Shown: positions 28,595 to 37,066 of the stretch, piece after piece
Layout of the letters: each line of letters opens with the position of its first letter
How positions within the stretch are numbered: the stretch's first letter is position 1
NCBI RefSeq assembly: GCF_015694735.1
Contig: NZ_JADQDP010000002.1
Span: 744,001-808,000 of the forward strand
DNA from: Hymenobacter properus
GTDB lineage: Bacteria; Bacteroidota; Bacteroidia; Cytophagales; Hymenobacteraceae
Direction: 5' to 3'
Length of the DNA: 64,000 nt
Position numbers and translations under genes: made by a program
Notes under the pieces: generated by a model
Told to the model about the DNA's origin: nothing
Database searches by the model: none
The model's input: the letters and a program-made list of their open reading frames with translations, nothing else

Positions 28595-30838
28595 ATGCAC
28601 GCTTTTACTCACATGCTCTATTCCACCGGCCGGCTTCGGGCTTTGCTGGTGATGGCTCTTGCGATGGTTCTGCATACTGGGGTTTCACTCGCAGCGGGCC
28701 TCCCGGTTTATTCAAACAATAACCAGTATTCAGACTACGACCCTTACGTCTCCACAACTGTTCCCTTCACTTCCGTCACTTTAGAATCGGGGGTGCAGAA
28801 TCCGGAGCGGACAGCCGATGCGTCGCTTACCAACTATGCCACCCTGAACACCACCATTGGGGTGCTTTCTTCTTCGGGCATTCGCCTGGGATTGAATGGC
28901 ACGGGGGCGGTGGGCGACCGCGCCGGCATTGTGGTGGCCAACGTGAGCACCAACCGAAATCTGGTTAACCTCAATGCCTTGGGTACCATCACGCTGCGTA
29001 CTTATGGCAACGGCAACAACGTGCTGGAAACGCGCGTGGTATCGGCCGCTGTGGTGCGCGACCTTCTGGCGGGCGACGAGCGTCCCACGCAGCTGGAATT
29101 TGTAGCCAACCGGGCTTTTTCCAAAATCAGCATCACCGTGGGCGGAGTGGCCTCGGTTTCTTTTAAGCTGCGGATTTATTATGCCTACGCCGTGCCGTCG
29201 CTGCAGCAGCAGCAGGCCCGAGGCATCCTGTCACAGTTCAACCTGCCGGCCGGTTCGCTCACGCCGTACTACGGCGCCAGCACCTCCAACGTGGGCGTGG
29301 TGAGCGTGTGCGCCGGGGCAGGGGTGCTCAACCCCGAACAGGCCGTGAACAACAGCCTCACCGACTACGCGCAGTTTGTGACGCCGGTGGGCGTGTCGTG
29401 CGCGCAGTCGCTGTCGGTGAAGCTGGCCGATACCCGGCCCGCCCCGGCCGGCTACTACGCCGGCTTTGTGATTGGCAACGGCGGCCTGCTCGATTTGGAC
29501 GTGCTGGCGGGCCTGCGCATCAGCACCTACCGCAACGGCGTGGCCACCGGCGAGTCGGCCACCGACGTAGGCCTGCTGGAGCTGCGGGCCTTGCCCGACG
29601 GCAAATACCAGGTTAGCTTCCCCACCACGCTGCCCTTTGATGAAGTGAAGATTGAGCGCGTGGGCACGGTGTCGGCCCTCGACAACCTGCGGCTGTACTA
29701 CGGGTTTGGCGTGGAGCCGCGCGCGTTCGATGGCACCACGGACGTGCTGTCGGACAACGACCCCACGCAGCCCGGCTTCTCGAATACTTATGAAGTGCGG
29801 CAGAACGCTGTGGTGTGCGTAGCCCTCAACGGCTCTTGCGGCGTGACCAACCCGGCCGGTGCCGCCGACAACGACCCTAACACCTTTGCCACCATCACCA
29901 TGCCCACAGCCGCTCTCTCTACCGTCGACCTGAAGCTGGCCCTGAACGGCACGGGCGCCGCGGGCAACCGGGCCGGTATGGTGGTAGGCGCGGGGGCAGG
30001 CCTGCTCGACGCGGCGGCCCTCGACCAGCTCACCCTCACTACTTACGATGCTAATGGCAACGTGCTGGAAAGCGCCTCGGGCAGCTCGTTGCTGTCGGTA
30101 AACCTGCTGCCCAACGGCCGCCAGGAAATCTCCTTCCTCACCACGCAGGCCTTCAAGTCGGTGCAGATTACCGCCGCGTCCGGCGTGTCGCTGCTGACGA
30201 GCCTGCCCGTGTACACGGCCTTTGCCGACGACCGCAGCGGGGGCCTGCCCTCGGTCATCATTCCGCTGCCCGTAGAGCTGACGGCCTTTGCTGCTAAATG
30301 GAGTAACGGCGGCGCCGACCTGACCTGGGCCACGGCATTGGAGAAAAACAGCAATTATTTCATCGTAGAGCGCGCCAAGGGCCCCGAGGCTGCCTTCGAG
30401 GCCGTGGGCCAGGTGGCCGCTGCCGGCAACAGCAGCCAGGCTCATACTTATAAGCTGCGCGATGCGGAGGCCGGGGCGCAGGGCGCCGACATCCTGTACT
30501 ACCGCCTGCGCCAGGTCGACTTGGACGGCAGCACCACCCTGTCGCCCCTAGTGGCGCTGCGCGTGGGCAAGCTCGGCGCTGCCCCGCAGCTGCAGGTGTA
30601 TCCCAACCCCGCCTCAGGCGCCGAAACTGTGCTGGTGCGCTGCCCCAACCTGCCGGCCATGGGTGGCGTGGTGCAGGCCTACTCGCAGCTGGGCCAGCTG
30701 GTGGGACAAATGTCCGTGTCGCCCGCGGCCGAGGCCCCGCAGCTGCCCGCGCTGAAGCCCGGCCTCTATCATGTGGTGCTGCGCGATGCCGAAGGCCGCC
30801 TGCTGGACACGCAGCGCCTGGTAATCGGGAACCGCTAA
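28595..30838 (+). CDS. T9SS-secreted protein with three ~140-residue repeats
   Basis: 747 residues from ATG 28595, with a signal peptide ending near HTGVSLAAG. The body has three related repeats. Each starts with a (V/T)xNPxxAxDxxLxxYA-type motif, then LxLNGTG-GxxAGxVV, LLxLxxLxxLxxxTY, and ends LxxYYAYA or LRLYYGFG. They span roughly residues 55-200, 225-375 and 400-545 and look like lectin/sandwich domains. A fibronectin-like segment follows (LPVELTAFAAKWSNGGADL), then a type-A T9SS sorting domain (QLQVYPNPAS.. to LDTQRLVIGNR). Surface-exposed or released; ligand unknown. Confidence 0.88.
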   Translation: MHAFTHMLYSTGRLRALLVMALAMVLHTGVSLAAGLPVYSNNNQYSDYDPYVSTTVPFTSVTLESGVQNPERTADASLTNYATLNTTIGVLSSSGIRLGLNGTGAVGDRAGIVVANVSTNRNLVNLNALGTITLRTYGNGNNVLETRVVSAAVVRDLLAGDERPTQLEFVANRAFSKISITVGGVASVSFKLRIYYAYAVPSLQQQQARGILSQFNLPAGSLTPYYGASTSNVGVVSVCAGAGVLNPEQAVNNSLTDYAQFVTPVGVSCAQSLSVKLADTRPAPAGYYAGFVIGNGGLLDLDVLAGLRISTYRNGVATGESATDVGLLELRALPDGKYQVSFPTTLPFDEVKIERVGTVSALDNLRLYYGFGVEPRAFDGTTDVLSDNDPTQPGFSNTYEVRQNAVVCVALNGSCGVTNPAGAADNDPNTFATITMPTAALSTVDLKLALNGTGAAGNRAGMVVGAGAGLLDAAALDQLTLTTYDANGNVLESASGSSLLSVNLLPNGRQEISFLTTQAFKSVQITAASGVSLLTSLPVYTAFADDRSGGLPSVIIPLPVELTAFAAKWSNGGADLTWATALEKNSNYFIVERAKGPEAAFEAVGQVAAAGNSSQAHTYKLRDAEAGAQGADILYYRLRQVDLDGSTTLSPLVALRVGKLGAAPQLQVYPNPASGAETVLVRCPNLPAMGGVVQAYSQLGQLVGQMSVSPAAEAPQLPALKPGLYHVVLRDAEGRLLDTQRLVIGNR

Positions 30839-30855
30839 TTCAACCTTCCTTTCTG

Positions 30856-30900
30856 CAAACAAAAAGCCCTGCTGACGCCGTCAGCAGGGCTTTTTGTTTG
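30856..30900. terminator. Bidirectional terminator between convergent T9SS genes
   Basis: A perfect 21-bp stem, caaacaaaaagccctgctga with complement, around a gcc loop. It ends 18 nt after the rightward stop and 21 nt before the leftward stop. Confidence 0.95.
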
Positions 30901-30921
30901 CCGCAGTACCAGGCGCCAGGC

Positions 30922-32520
30922 TTAGTTGGCGGCGTTGCGCAGCAAGCGCACGCTTTGGCTGCCGTCGATGGTGCGGGCCAGGTAAAGCCCGGCCGGCAGG
31001 GTAGCGGCCGGCTGCCAGCGAACCGAACCGTCGGGCTGGCTGCGCACGGTGGCCACGGCGCGGCCCAGGTTGTCGCTGATGGTCAGCACCTGCACGCCCG
31101 GCGTGCTCAGCTGGAACTGCACCGCCTCGGTGAAGGGGTTGGGGTAGGCGTCGATAACAAGGGCAGTTTTGGCGCGGGCGGCCAGGGGCCCGCTCGCCAC
31201 CACATTGAAGGTAACCAGCTTGGTGTCCATGCCTTTGATGGGGCAGGAGTTGTCTTCGGCCGTCACGGCCACGCGGTAGCTGCCGGGCACCGTGCCCAGG
31301 GCGGGCGTGAAGGTGAGGCGGGCCTGGCCGTTGCCGAGGTTTTGCAGAGTGGTGCCGGGCACGGCGTTGTAGGCGAGGGTGAGGGCGAGGGCTTGGCCGG
31401 CGTTGCGGTCGGAGGCGTTGATGAGCACCGATACCGACTCGCCTGCCACCACCGGGATGGCCTGGCCCAAGGCTTGCACCGTGCTGCGCGTGCCCGTTTG
31501 CACGGTCACCTGCGGGCTCACCACCGGCATAAGGTTGTTGCCGCAGTCGTACACCATAAAGTACAGCTCGCGCCGCATGGTGCCCACAAGCACATAGCGC
31601 CCGTTGATGCGCCGGTATTCGCTGATTTTGATGGAAGCCGCGTATTTATTGTCTCCGTTGGCGCTGGGGGTGTTCAGGTAGCGGCCCGGCTGCAGGGTGA
31701 CGTTGCCCGTACGGGCATCGAAGAAGAAGCGCGGGTTAATGCCCGTCTTCACCGGGCAGGTGCCCACGGTGTCGGTATCAACAAAAATGGGCAAGGCGGC
31801 GCTGTACGCCGAGATGGGCAACGGCTGGAAGGTGCAGGCCGGATTAGTGCTGATAACGCCGGTAGCGGAGGGATAAGAGGCAAAGCTCACCGGCATGCCA
31901 CAACCTTGCAGCGGCGTTTCGAGCGAATACACCAGCGAGTCGCCGTCCACATCGAATGCGTTATTGCTCAGGGAAGTAAGCTGGTGCACCGGCACAAAAA
32001 AAGCGGGCTGCACGCTGGCTGTTGGCGAGTTGTTGACAATGGAAGTGGTGGTGCCCGCTATCAAATTGTTCAGCGTAGCTTCAAAATAAAGGTCGCCGGG
32101 ATTGGTAATGTTGGTGGTGCTGGGCCGAGCGTTCTGAGCGGTGCTCAGCACCCATTGCGCGGCCGGGGGCAAGGTCACAGTGGCTGTGTAAGTATATGCT
32201 TCGGTGTTGGTGACGGTGGCATTGCACAGGCCCGTGAGGGTGGCGCAGTACTGGGTCGACACCACGGGGGCTCCCACCTGCACGAACGGCGTGGTGACGG
32301 TAGCCGGGGTGCCGCAGCCACCCGAGCGGCACACCAAATCGAATGAAGAGGGAAGGATGCCGGAGCAGTCGCGGTAGATGTGCAGCGTGACGAGGTAGCG
32401 GTTGTTGCCCAGCGAGGCGTAGGTCAGGTCGCCGCCCTGCATGTGGGAAGCCGCCGCGGGTTTGGCGAAGAACAGGCCGAGCAGGACCAGTAGCCAGGAA
32501 AACTGTAAGCGTTTGCGCAT
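30922..32520 (-). CDS. T9SS-secreted surface protein, Cys-rich
   Basis: 532 residues with signal peptide MRKRLQFSWLLVLLGLFFAK. The mature start ASHMQGGDLTYASLGNNRY followed by LVTLHIYRDCSG is a recurring opening in large surface proteins of Bacteroidota, including gliding-associated ones. Several paired cysteines suggest disulphides. A cadherin/Ig-like segment around 365-440 (TFTPALGTVPGSYRVAVTAED) precedes a sorting domain (VIDAYPNPFTEAVQF to SVRLLRNAAN). The precise function is unknown. It converges with the other T9SS gene and shares its terminator. Confidence 0.85.
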   Translation of the reverse strand: MRKRLQFSWLLVLLGLFFAKPAAASHMQGGDLTYASLGNNRYLVTLHIYRDCSGILPSSFDLVCRSGGCGTPATVTTPFVQVGAPVVSTQYCATLTGLCNATVTNTEAYTYTATVTLPPAAQWVLSTAQNARPSTTNITNPGDLYFEATLNNLIAGTTTSIVNNSPTASVQPAFFVPVHQLTSLSNNAFDVDGDSLVYSLETPLQGCGMPVSFASYPSATGVISTNPACTFQPLPISAYSAALPIFVDTDTVGTCPVKTGINPRFFFDARTGNVTLQPGRYLNTPSANGDNKYAASIKISEYRRINGRYVLVGTMRRELYFMVYDCGNNLMPVVSPQVTVQTGTRSTVQALGQAIPVVAGESVSVLINASDRNAGQALALTLAYNAVPGTTLQNLGNGQARLTFTPALGTVPGSYRVAVTAEDNSCPIKGMDTKLVTFNVVASGPLAARAKTALVIDAYPNPFTEAVQFQLSTPGVQVLTISDNLGRAVATVRSQPDGSVRWQPAATLPAGLYLARTIDGSQSVRLLRNAAN

Positions 32521-32791
32521 GTGAGAGAAGGGAAAAGGTGAAAAAAAGAATTGTGATGAGCAGTTAAATCGTCAGACCAAGCAATGCAAGAAAAGGCTGC
32601 CGACCCAGGAAAAATTAGAGTATACAAGTATCAAATATCATTCCATAAAGCTGATTGTCAATGCCAAAATCTTGTGCTTTCCTCATGTAGGATAATGATA
32701 AAGCAACCGTAACATTGCGATGGTGCCGCCGCAGTACCGTCGCCGGAATTTTGCGGCCACCATTCACTCTTTTACCCTTTCTCTTTTTTTT
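32521..32791. other. Divergent promoter region
   Basis: About 270 nt between the T9SS surface protein and the nuclease starts. AT-rich around 32590-32700. No repeat or ORF supported. Confidence 0.45.
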
Positions 32792-33679
32792 ATGAAGCTT
32801 ACTTTTACCCGAATCAGCAGCCTAGCGCTGCTGGCGGCCCTGGCCGTATCGTGCTCGCGCGACGAGCAACTGGCTCCCAGCCAGGGCCCCACCGCCGCCA
32901 CCGTGAACCAGGACGCCACGCGCGACAACAACCTGGCCATGGGCAACCCCAGCGGCGCTGTGACCGACGCCACCAACTCCCCCAACAACTACCTGATGAC
33001 CAAAACCCAGTACAGCCTGTCGTATAGCCGCGACCGGGGCAAGCCAAACTGGGTGAGCTGGCACCTGAGCAGCGCCTGGCTCGGCAGCACCCCCCGCCAA
33101 GACAATTTTGCGTCTGACGGCACGCTGCCCAGCACATGGTTCCACGCCACGAGCAGCAGCTACACCGGCTCGGGCTTCGACCGCGGCCACAACTGCCCCT
33201 CGGCCGACCGCACCGGCTCCGTGGCCGACAACTCGGCCACCTTCCTCATGACCAACATGATGCCCCAGGCCGCCAACAACAACCAGCAAACCTGGGCCAA
33301 CCTCGAAAACTACGAGCGCACCCTCGTGAGCCAGGGCTACGAGCTGTACGTCATCTGCGGCAGCTACGGCAGCGGCGGCACCGGCGTGAACGGCTACGCC
33401 ACCACCATTGCCAGCGGCAAAATCACGGTGCCCGCCCGCTGCTGGAAGGTAGTAGTGGTGCTGCCCGAAGGCAGCTCCGACGCCAGCCGCGTGACCACCA
33501 GCACGCGCATCATCGCCATCGACACCCCCAACACCACCAGCATCAGCTCCAGCTGGGGCTCCTACCGCACCACCGTGGACGCCATCGAGCAGGCCACCGG
33601 CTACGACATCCTCTCGGCCGTGAACAGCACCGTGCAAGCCACCATCGAATCGAAGGTGGACACCGGCCCTACCAGCTGA
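32792..33679 (+). CDS. Secreted DNA/RNA non-specific endonuclease (NucA/beta-beta-alpha-Me)
   Basis: 295 residues from ATG 32792, with a lipobox at LAALAVSC (Cys21). The catalytic motif FDRGHNCPSADRT contains His133; the later TNMMPQAANNNQQTWANLE provides the metal-binding Asn and helix. The family degrades DNA and RNA without sequence specificity with Mg2+. Lipidation suggests it sits at the cell envelope or surface, fitting nutrient scavenging or clearance of extracellular DNA. The Ser/Thr-rich C-terminus is shorter than a sorting domain. A terminator follows. Confidence 0.92.
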   Translation: MKLTFTRISSLALLAALAVSCSRDEQLAPSQGPTAATVNQDATRDNNLAMGNPSGAVTDATNSPNNYLMTKTQYSLSYSRDRGKPNWVSWHLSSAWLGSTPRQDNFASDGTLPSTWFHATSSSYTGSGFDRGHNCPSADRTGSVADNSATFLMTNMMPQAANNNQQTWANLENYERTLVSQGYELYVICGSYGSGGTGVNGYATTIASGKITVPARCWKVVVVLPEGSSDASRVTTSTRIIAIDTPNTTSISSSWGSYRTTVDAIEQATGYDILSAVNSTVQATIESKVDTGPTS

Positions 33680-33745
33680 TTTGCGGTATTGTGCAGGCTG
33701 GTGGCTGATTTAACACGCTTGTGCTAAATGCGCTGCCCACCAAGC

Positions 33746-33784
33746 AAAAAGGCCATGAAATACCGCGTATTTCATGGCCTTTTT
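33746..33784 (+). terminator. Terminator after the nuclease
   Basis: A 17-bp stem from aaaaaggccatgaaata to its complement, loop ccgcg, ending in a T-run about 70 nt after the stop. It is symmetrical enough to work in both directions. Confidence 0.85.
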
Positions 33785-34012
33785 GCTGCCTGCTGCATAC
33801 GGCCGACGGCTGCATTTCGGGGGCAAAGCTGTCAAAGTTACGGCGGCTTGTGGTTGCAGCGCAATGCGTTACAGCTGGGCGAAATTTTTTATTCGCTGGC
33901 AGATATAGTGAAAAGGGCTCTGATTAAGGAGTTAGGGCGGAAACAAAACGTTGAAAAAACATCGCAGTAAAAATTTAATATTACCAAAGCCTGTAGGGGC
34001 GTAACGACTCCT
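33785..34012. other. Non-coding stretch
   Basis: About 230 nt of increasing AT content. Two overlapping short frames (to 33927 and 33970) have no coding character. It leads to the promoter-like site at 34013. Confidence 0.45.
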
Positions 34013-34020
34013 TAATTTTG
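34013..34020 (+). promoter_or_regulatory. -7 box of a short transcription unit
   Basis: TAATTTTG fits TAnnTTTG exactly and is preceded by AT-rich sequence. It would start a transcript near 34027 that ends at the terminator at 34225-34254. Confidence 0.5.
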
Positions 34021-34026
34021 CACCGT

Positions 34027-34254
34027 GCTTCACCTCAAAAACCAAACGATGAAGTGCGAAACGTCCGGTTACGACGCTTCGCAACGAGACCAGAAGGTCT
34101 TGTCGCCCGTCGGTTTTGCCGATATTTTGGCTGCTTTTCCCGGTTTTTGTTCCGTTGCCGTTCCGGTGTTCCGAAACGGTTTTTTTGTGCCCACGCCGGC
34201 CGCCGTGCCGCCGCTTCCTGTGTAGCCGTTTCGTTGTCGAAGCGGCTTTTTTTC
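34027..34254 (+). ncRNA. Candidate small transcript (~230 nt), RNA or tiny-protein gene
   Basis: It is bounded by a promoter-like box and a good terminator, and lies between the nuclease and the pyrimidine genes. A 58-codon frame (ATG 34049 to 34225) fills most of it. The predicted peptide has five Phe, many Pro and two Cys, with no recognisable domain. The frame's stop lies inside the terminator stem. Whether this is an sRNA, a leader of the pyrimidine block or a small protein cannot be decided here. Confidence 0.35.
34225..34254 (+). terminator. Terminator of the short unit before pyrD
   Basis: A 10-bp stem, agccgtttcg/cgaagcggct, with loop ttgt and a run of T. Confidence 0.8.
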
Positions 34255-34344
34255 TGCCTGATTGTTTCTGAATCGTACGAATTACTCCTTTGATTTCAGT
34301 ATTTTAGATTCAACGCCCCGGTATTTGCCTAACACTTTACACAC

Positions 34345-34420
34345 TGCGCAGCGCTTACAGCTGCGCCGCAATTGAAAACAAAACTTGGCTGCTAGGTGCC
34401 GTCCGGCAGCTAGCAGCCAG
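34345..34420 (+). promoter_or_regulatory. Two leader hairpins before the pyrD-like gene
   Basis: The first stem is gcgcagc/gctgcgc (34346-34352 with 34360-34366). The second is ggctgctag/ctagcagcc (34387-34395 with 34410-34418), with four further inner pairs. The second ends 26-28 nt before the ATG. They could form an attenuator or antiterminator for the pyrimidine genes; no T-run follows. Confidence 0.45.
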
Positions 34421-34446
34421 TAACAAGAAACTATCCCCAGAAGCAT

Positions 34447-35286
34447 ATGAAACTCGGCGCCATTACCCTACAGAATCCGGTGTGCCTGGCCGCCGCGCCC
34501 TGGGAACTCGACGGCGCAGGCTACGAGCAGTTGGGCGCGATTTTCACCAAAACCGTGACCATGGAGCCCCGCGCCGGCCTGCCCGGCGACGAAGGCATTC
34601 TGCAAGTAGCCGACCAAACCCTGCTCAACCGCACCGACCTGCGCATCGAGGGCGCCGAGCTGCTGGTGCAGGAGCACCTGCCGCGCCTGCGCCGCTTCGG
34701 CGTGCCGGTGTTTGTGAGCATCACGGCGCCGGGCGTGCCGGGCTTCCGCAAGATTGCGCGCTACCTGCAGCGCGAGGCCGGCGAGCAGATTGCGGGCCTC
34801 GAAGTATATATCACCACGCCGCACGGTGGCTCGGGTGCCGACGTGACGCCCCGCTACGTGCGCGAGGCCACCGAGGCCGTGCGCAACGAGCTACACCCCG
34901 ACCTGGCTTTGGTGGTGAAGCTACCCCCATGGCCCGAGCACATCCGGGGCCTGGCCCTGGGCGCGCAGGAGGGCGGCGCCACCGCCCTGGCCGCCACCAA
35001 CACCCTCAAGGTGCTGCACCTGCCCGCCGACCCCAATGCCGCGCCGCTGGTGGGTGGCCTCTCGGGCGAGGCGCTGCGGCCTTTGTCGCTGCGCTGCGTG
35101 TGGGAGTTGGCGAATGATGAGAAACTGACGCTGCCCATCTTCGGTACGGGCGGCATTTTCACCCTCCGCGACGTGGAAGACTACCTGAAAGTAGGCGCCC
35201 AGGCCGTGCAAGTGGCCAGCGGCGAGTGGCTGTCGCCGGGCCTCACGGCGCGGCTGGCTTCGGAGGTGATGCAGAACGTGAAATGA
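34447..35286 (+). CDS. pyrD: Dihydroorotate-dehydrogenase-like protein (divergent active site)
   Basis: 279 residues, FMN-dependent TIM barrel of the class 1 DHODH fold: N-terminal LGAITLQNPVCLAAAP, LVVKLPPW, ALAATNTL, GGLSGEALRPLSLR and the phosphate site PIFGTGGIFTLRDVEDYLKV. DHODH oxidises dihydroorotate to orotate in pyrimidine synthesis. The loop that normally reads NxSCPN (Cys or Ser base) reads YITTPH here, with Thr124 at the base position. The substrate-binding NxxGLxN motif is also weakened (LNRTDLRIEG). The pyrF and pyrE genes follow, so the pathway context is right, but activity as true PyrD is uncertain. Confidence 0.8.
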   Translation: MKLGAITLQNPVCLAAAPWELDGAGYEQLGAIFTKTVTMEPRAGLPGDEGILQVADQTLLNRTDLRIEGAELLVQEHLPRLRRFGVPVFVSITAPGVPGFRKIARYLQREAGEQIAGLEVYITTPHGGSGADVTPRYVREATEAVRNELHPDLALVVKLPPWPEHIRGLALGAQEGGATALAATNTLKVLHLPADPNAAPLVGGLSGEALRPLSLRCVWELANDEKLTLPIFGTGGIFTLRDVEDYLKVGAQAVQVASGEWLSPGLTARLASEVMQNVK

Positions 35287-35297
35287 TGAATAGAAAC

Positions 35298-35387
35298 GTC
35301 ATGCCGAGCGCAGCGAAGCATCTCACGTGCTTCAACTAATCATTAATTACTGCTGCACGCGAGATGCTTCGCTGCGCTCGGCATGAC
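35298..35387. repeat. Palindromic repeat, family B (copy 3)
   Basis: Perfect 27-bp arms 35298-35324 and 35361-35387 (gtcatgccgagcgcagcgaa.. and complement). It starts 11 nt after the pyrD-like stop codon. Confidence 0.95.
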
Positions 35388-35452
35388 AGCCTGATATAAA
35401 TTCTCTCTTTCTCCCCCAAATCCCACCCAAACCCTCCGCTTCGCACCCCGCC

Positions 35453-36232
35453 ATGCAAAAGCTCCTCACTCGCGTCGAAACCGTCAATTCCCTACTGTGC
35501 GTGGGCCTCGACCCTACGGGCGACGACGCCCAGGCCACCCAGCGGCTGCGCGAAGTCATTGCTGAAACCGCGCCCTACGCGGCTGCTTTCAAGCCCAACC
35601 TGGCCTTTTTCCTGAGCCGCGAAAACGGCGTGGCCATGCTCCGCGACACCGTGCGCAGCATCCCGCAGGACATTCCGGTGATTCTGGACGGCAAATTCGG
35701 CGACATTGCTAACACCGCTGAGCAGTACGCCCGCTTCGCCTACGACATTGTGGGGGCCGACGCCGTGACGGTGAACCCCTACATGGGCGACGACACCATC
35801 CGGCCCTTCGCCCGGCCCGGCAAAATGGTGTTCTCGCTCGCCAAAACTTCCAACAAACCCCTGCACGGCCTGCAGGACGCCGCCATGACGCGCGGCGGCT
35901 CCATCAGCGACTGGGCCGCCCGCCTGGCCCGCCTCATGGACGAGGAGCTGACCGAATCGACCATCGGGCTGGTGGTGGGCGCCACCGAGCCGGCTGCCGT
36001 AGCCAAAGTGCGGGCCGCCTGCCCCGAGCAGTGGTTTCTGGTGCCGGGCATCGGCGCACAGGGCGGCGACCTGGCCGCTACGCTTCGCGCCGGCCTCCGC
36101 GCCGACGGTAGCGGCCTGCTGATAAACTCCTCGCGCGGCATCTGGCAGGCGAAGGATGCGGGCGCCGCCGCGCGCGAATTGCAAGAACAAATCAACGAAT
36201 TTCGGGCCGTGACGAGCCCAACCCACGCCTGA
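35453..36232 (+). CDS. pyrF: Orotidine-5'-phosphate decarboxylase, type 2
   Basis: 259 residues. The catalytic Asp-Lys-Asp array is visible in ILDGKFGDIANTA, and the N-terminal LCVGLDPTGDD matches the longer type 2 subfamily. The C-terminal phosphate site is VPGIGAQGGD with SSRGI. It decarboxylates OMP to UMP, the last step of de novo pyrimidine synthesis, in the cytoplasm. It sits between the pyrD-like gene and pyrE. A hairpin directly after the stop may limit read-through to pyrE. Confidence 0.96.
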   Translation: MQKLLTRVETVNSLLCVGLDPTGDDAQATQRLREVIAETAPYAAAFKPNLAFFLSRENGVAMLRDTVRSIPQDIPVILDGKFGDIANTAEQYARFAYDIVGADAVTVNPYMGDDTIRPFARPGKMVFSLAKTSNKPLHGLQDAAMTRGGSISDWAARLARLMDEELTESTIGLVVGATEPAAVAKVRAACPEQWFLVPGIGAQGGDLAATLRAGLRADGSGLLINSSRGIWQAKDAGAAARELQEQINEFRAVTSPTHA

Positions 36233-36235
36233 ACC

Positions 36236-36261
36236 AAAAAGCCGCTTTACTGCGGCTTTTT
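36236..36261 (+). terminator. Intercistronic hairpin between pyrF and pyrE
   Basis: aaaaagccg/cggcttttt stem starting 3 nt after the pyrF stop; it resembles an intrinsic terminator. Since pyrE follows 24 nt later, it may act as an attenuator. Confidence 0.75.
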
Positions 36262-36284
36262 GCATGGTAGTTTTTCTGAATCAG

Positions 36285-36911
36285 ATGACTGAAACCACCA
36301 ACACCCATTCGCCCATTGCCCTCGACGCCGAGCTGCTGGAGCAGCAGCTGCGGCAGGAAGACGCCCTGCTGCGCGGGCACTTCCGGCTGTCGTCGGGCCT
36401 GCATTCCGATGCTTACGTGCAGTGCGCCCGCTTCCTGCGCCGGCCCGATTTGGCCGCGCCGGCCGCCGCCGCGCTGGCCGGGCAGATTCAGGCCGCCGGC
36501 CTGCAGCCCGACGTGGTGGTGGGCCCCGCCATGGGCGGCGTGGTGATTGGCTACGAGCTGGCCCGGCAGCTGGGCTTGCCCGGCATCTTCACCGAGCGCG
36601 ACGCCGACGGGCAGATGACCCTGCGCCGCGGCTTCACCTTGGAGCCCGGCGAGCGGGTGGTCATTGCCGAAGATGTGGTGACGACCGGCAAGAGCACGCT
36701 GGAAGTAGCCAAGGTGCTGCGCGAAATGGGGGCCGAAGTGCTGGCCGTGGCTTCGTTGATTGACCGCACTGGCGGTAAAGGCGGGCTGGATTTCCCGCAT
36801 TTCGCGCTTTTGCAGGTGCAGGCCGCCACTTATGCGCCCGAGAGCTGCCCTTTGTGCGCGGCGGGCGTGCCGGTGGTGAAGCCCGGCAGCCGACCGGAGA
36901 AAGCGTTTTGA
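36285..36911 (+). CDS. pyrE: Orotate phosphoribosyltransferase
   Basis: 208 residues from ATG 36285. The PRPP motif VVIAEDVVTTGKST is canonical, and the N-terminal FRLSSGLHSDAYVQC and GPAMGGVVIGYELA match PyrE. It converts orotate and PRPP to OMP. The C-terminal FALLQVQAATYAPESCPLC is typical of the form found in many Gram-negatives. ATG 36264 is possible, but it would begin only 3 nt after the hairpin. Confidence 0.96.
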   Translation: MTETTNTHSPIALDAELLEQQLRQEDALLRGHFRLSSGLHSDAYVQCARFLRRPDLAAPAAAALAGQIQAAGLQPDVVVGPAMGGVVIGYELARQLGLPGIFTERDADGQMTLRRGFTLEPGERVVIAEDVVTTGKSTLEVAKVLREMGAEVLAVASLIDRTGGKGGLDFPHFALLQVQAATYAPESCPLCAAGVPVVKPGSRPEKAF

Positions 36912-36925
36912 TAGAAGAGTTAAAA

Positions 36926-37043
36926 AGAACGTCATGCAGAGCGCAGCGAAGCATCTCGCGTGCCACCACTAATCAGTGACGTTCTAACGAAAGGATTACC
37001 AACCCAAGCGAGATGCTTCGCTGCGCTCTGCATGACGTTCTTA
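36926..37043. repeat. Palindromic repeat, family B (copy 4)
   Basis: Perfect 35-bp arms 36926-36960 and 37009-37043 (aagaacgtcatgcagagcgc.. and complement), the longest perfect arms of the family here. It starts 14 nt after the pyrE stop and ends 23 nt before purL. Confidence 0.95.
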
Positions 37044-37066
37044 AATAAGGCGTTCCGATATCAGCA

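Noticed and set aside
33721-33970. Two overlapping short frames after the nuclease
   Set aside because: They begin before or within the terminator hairpin at 33746-33784 and have no coding character.
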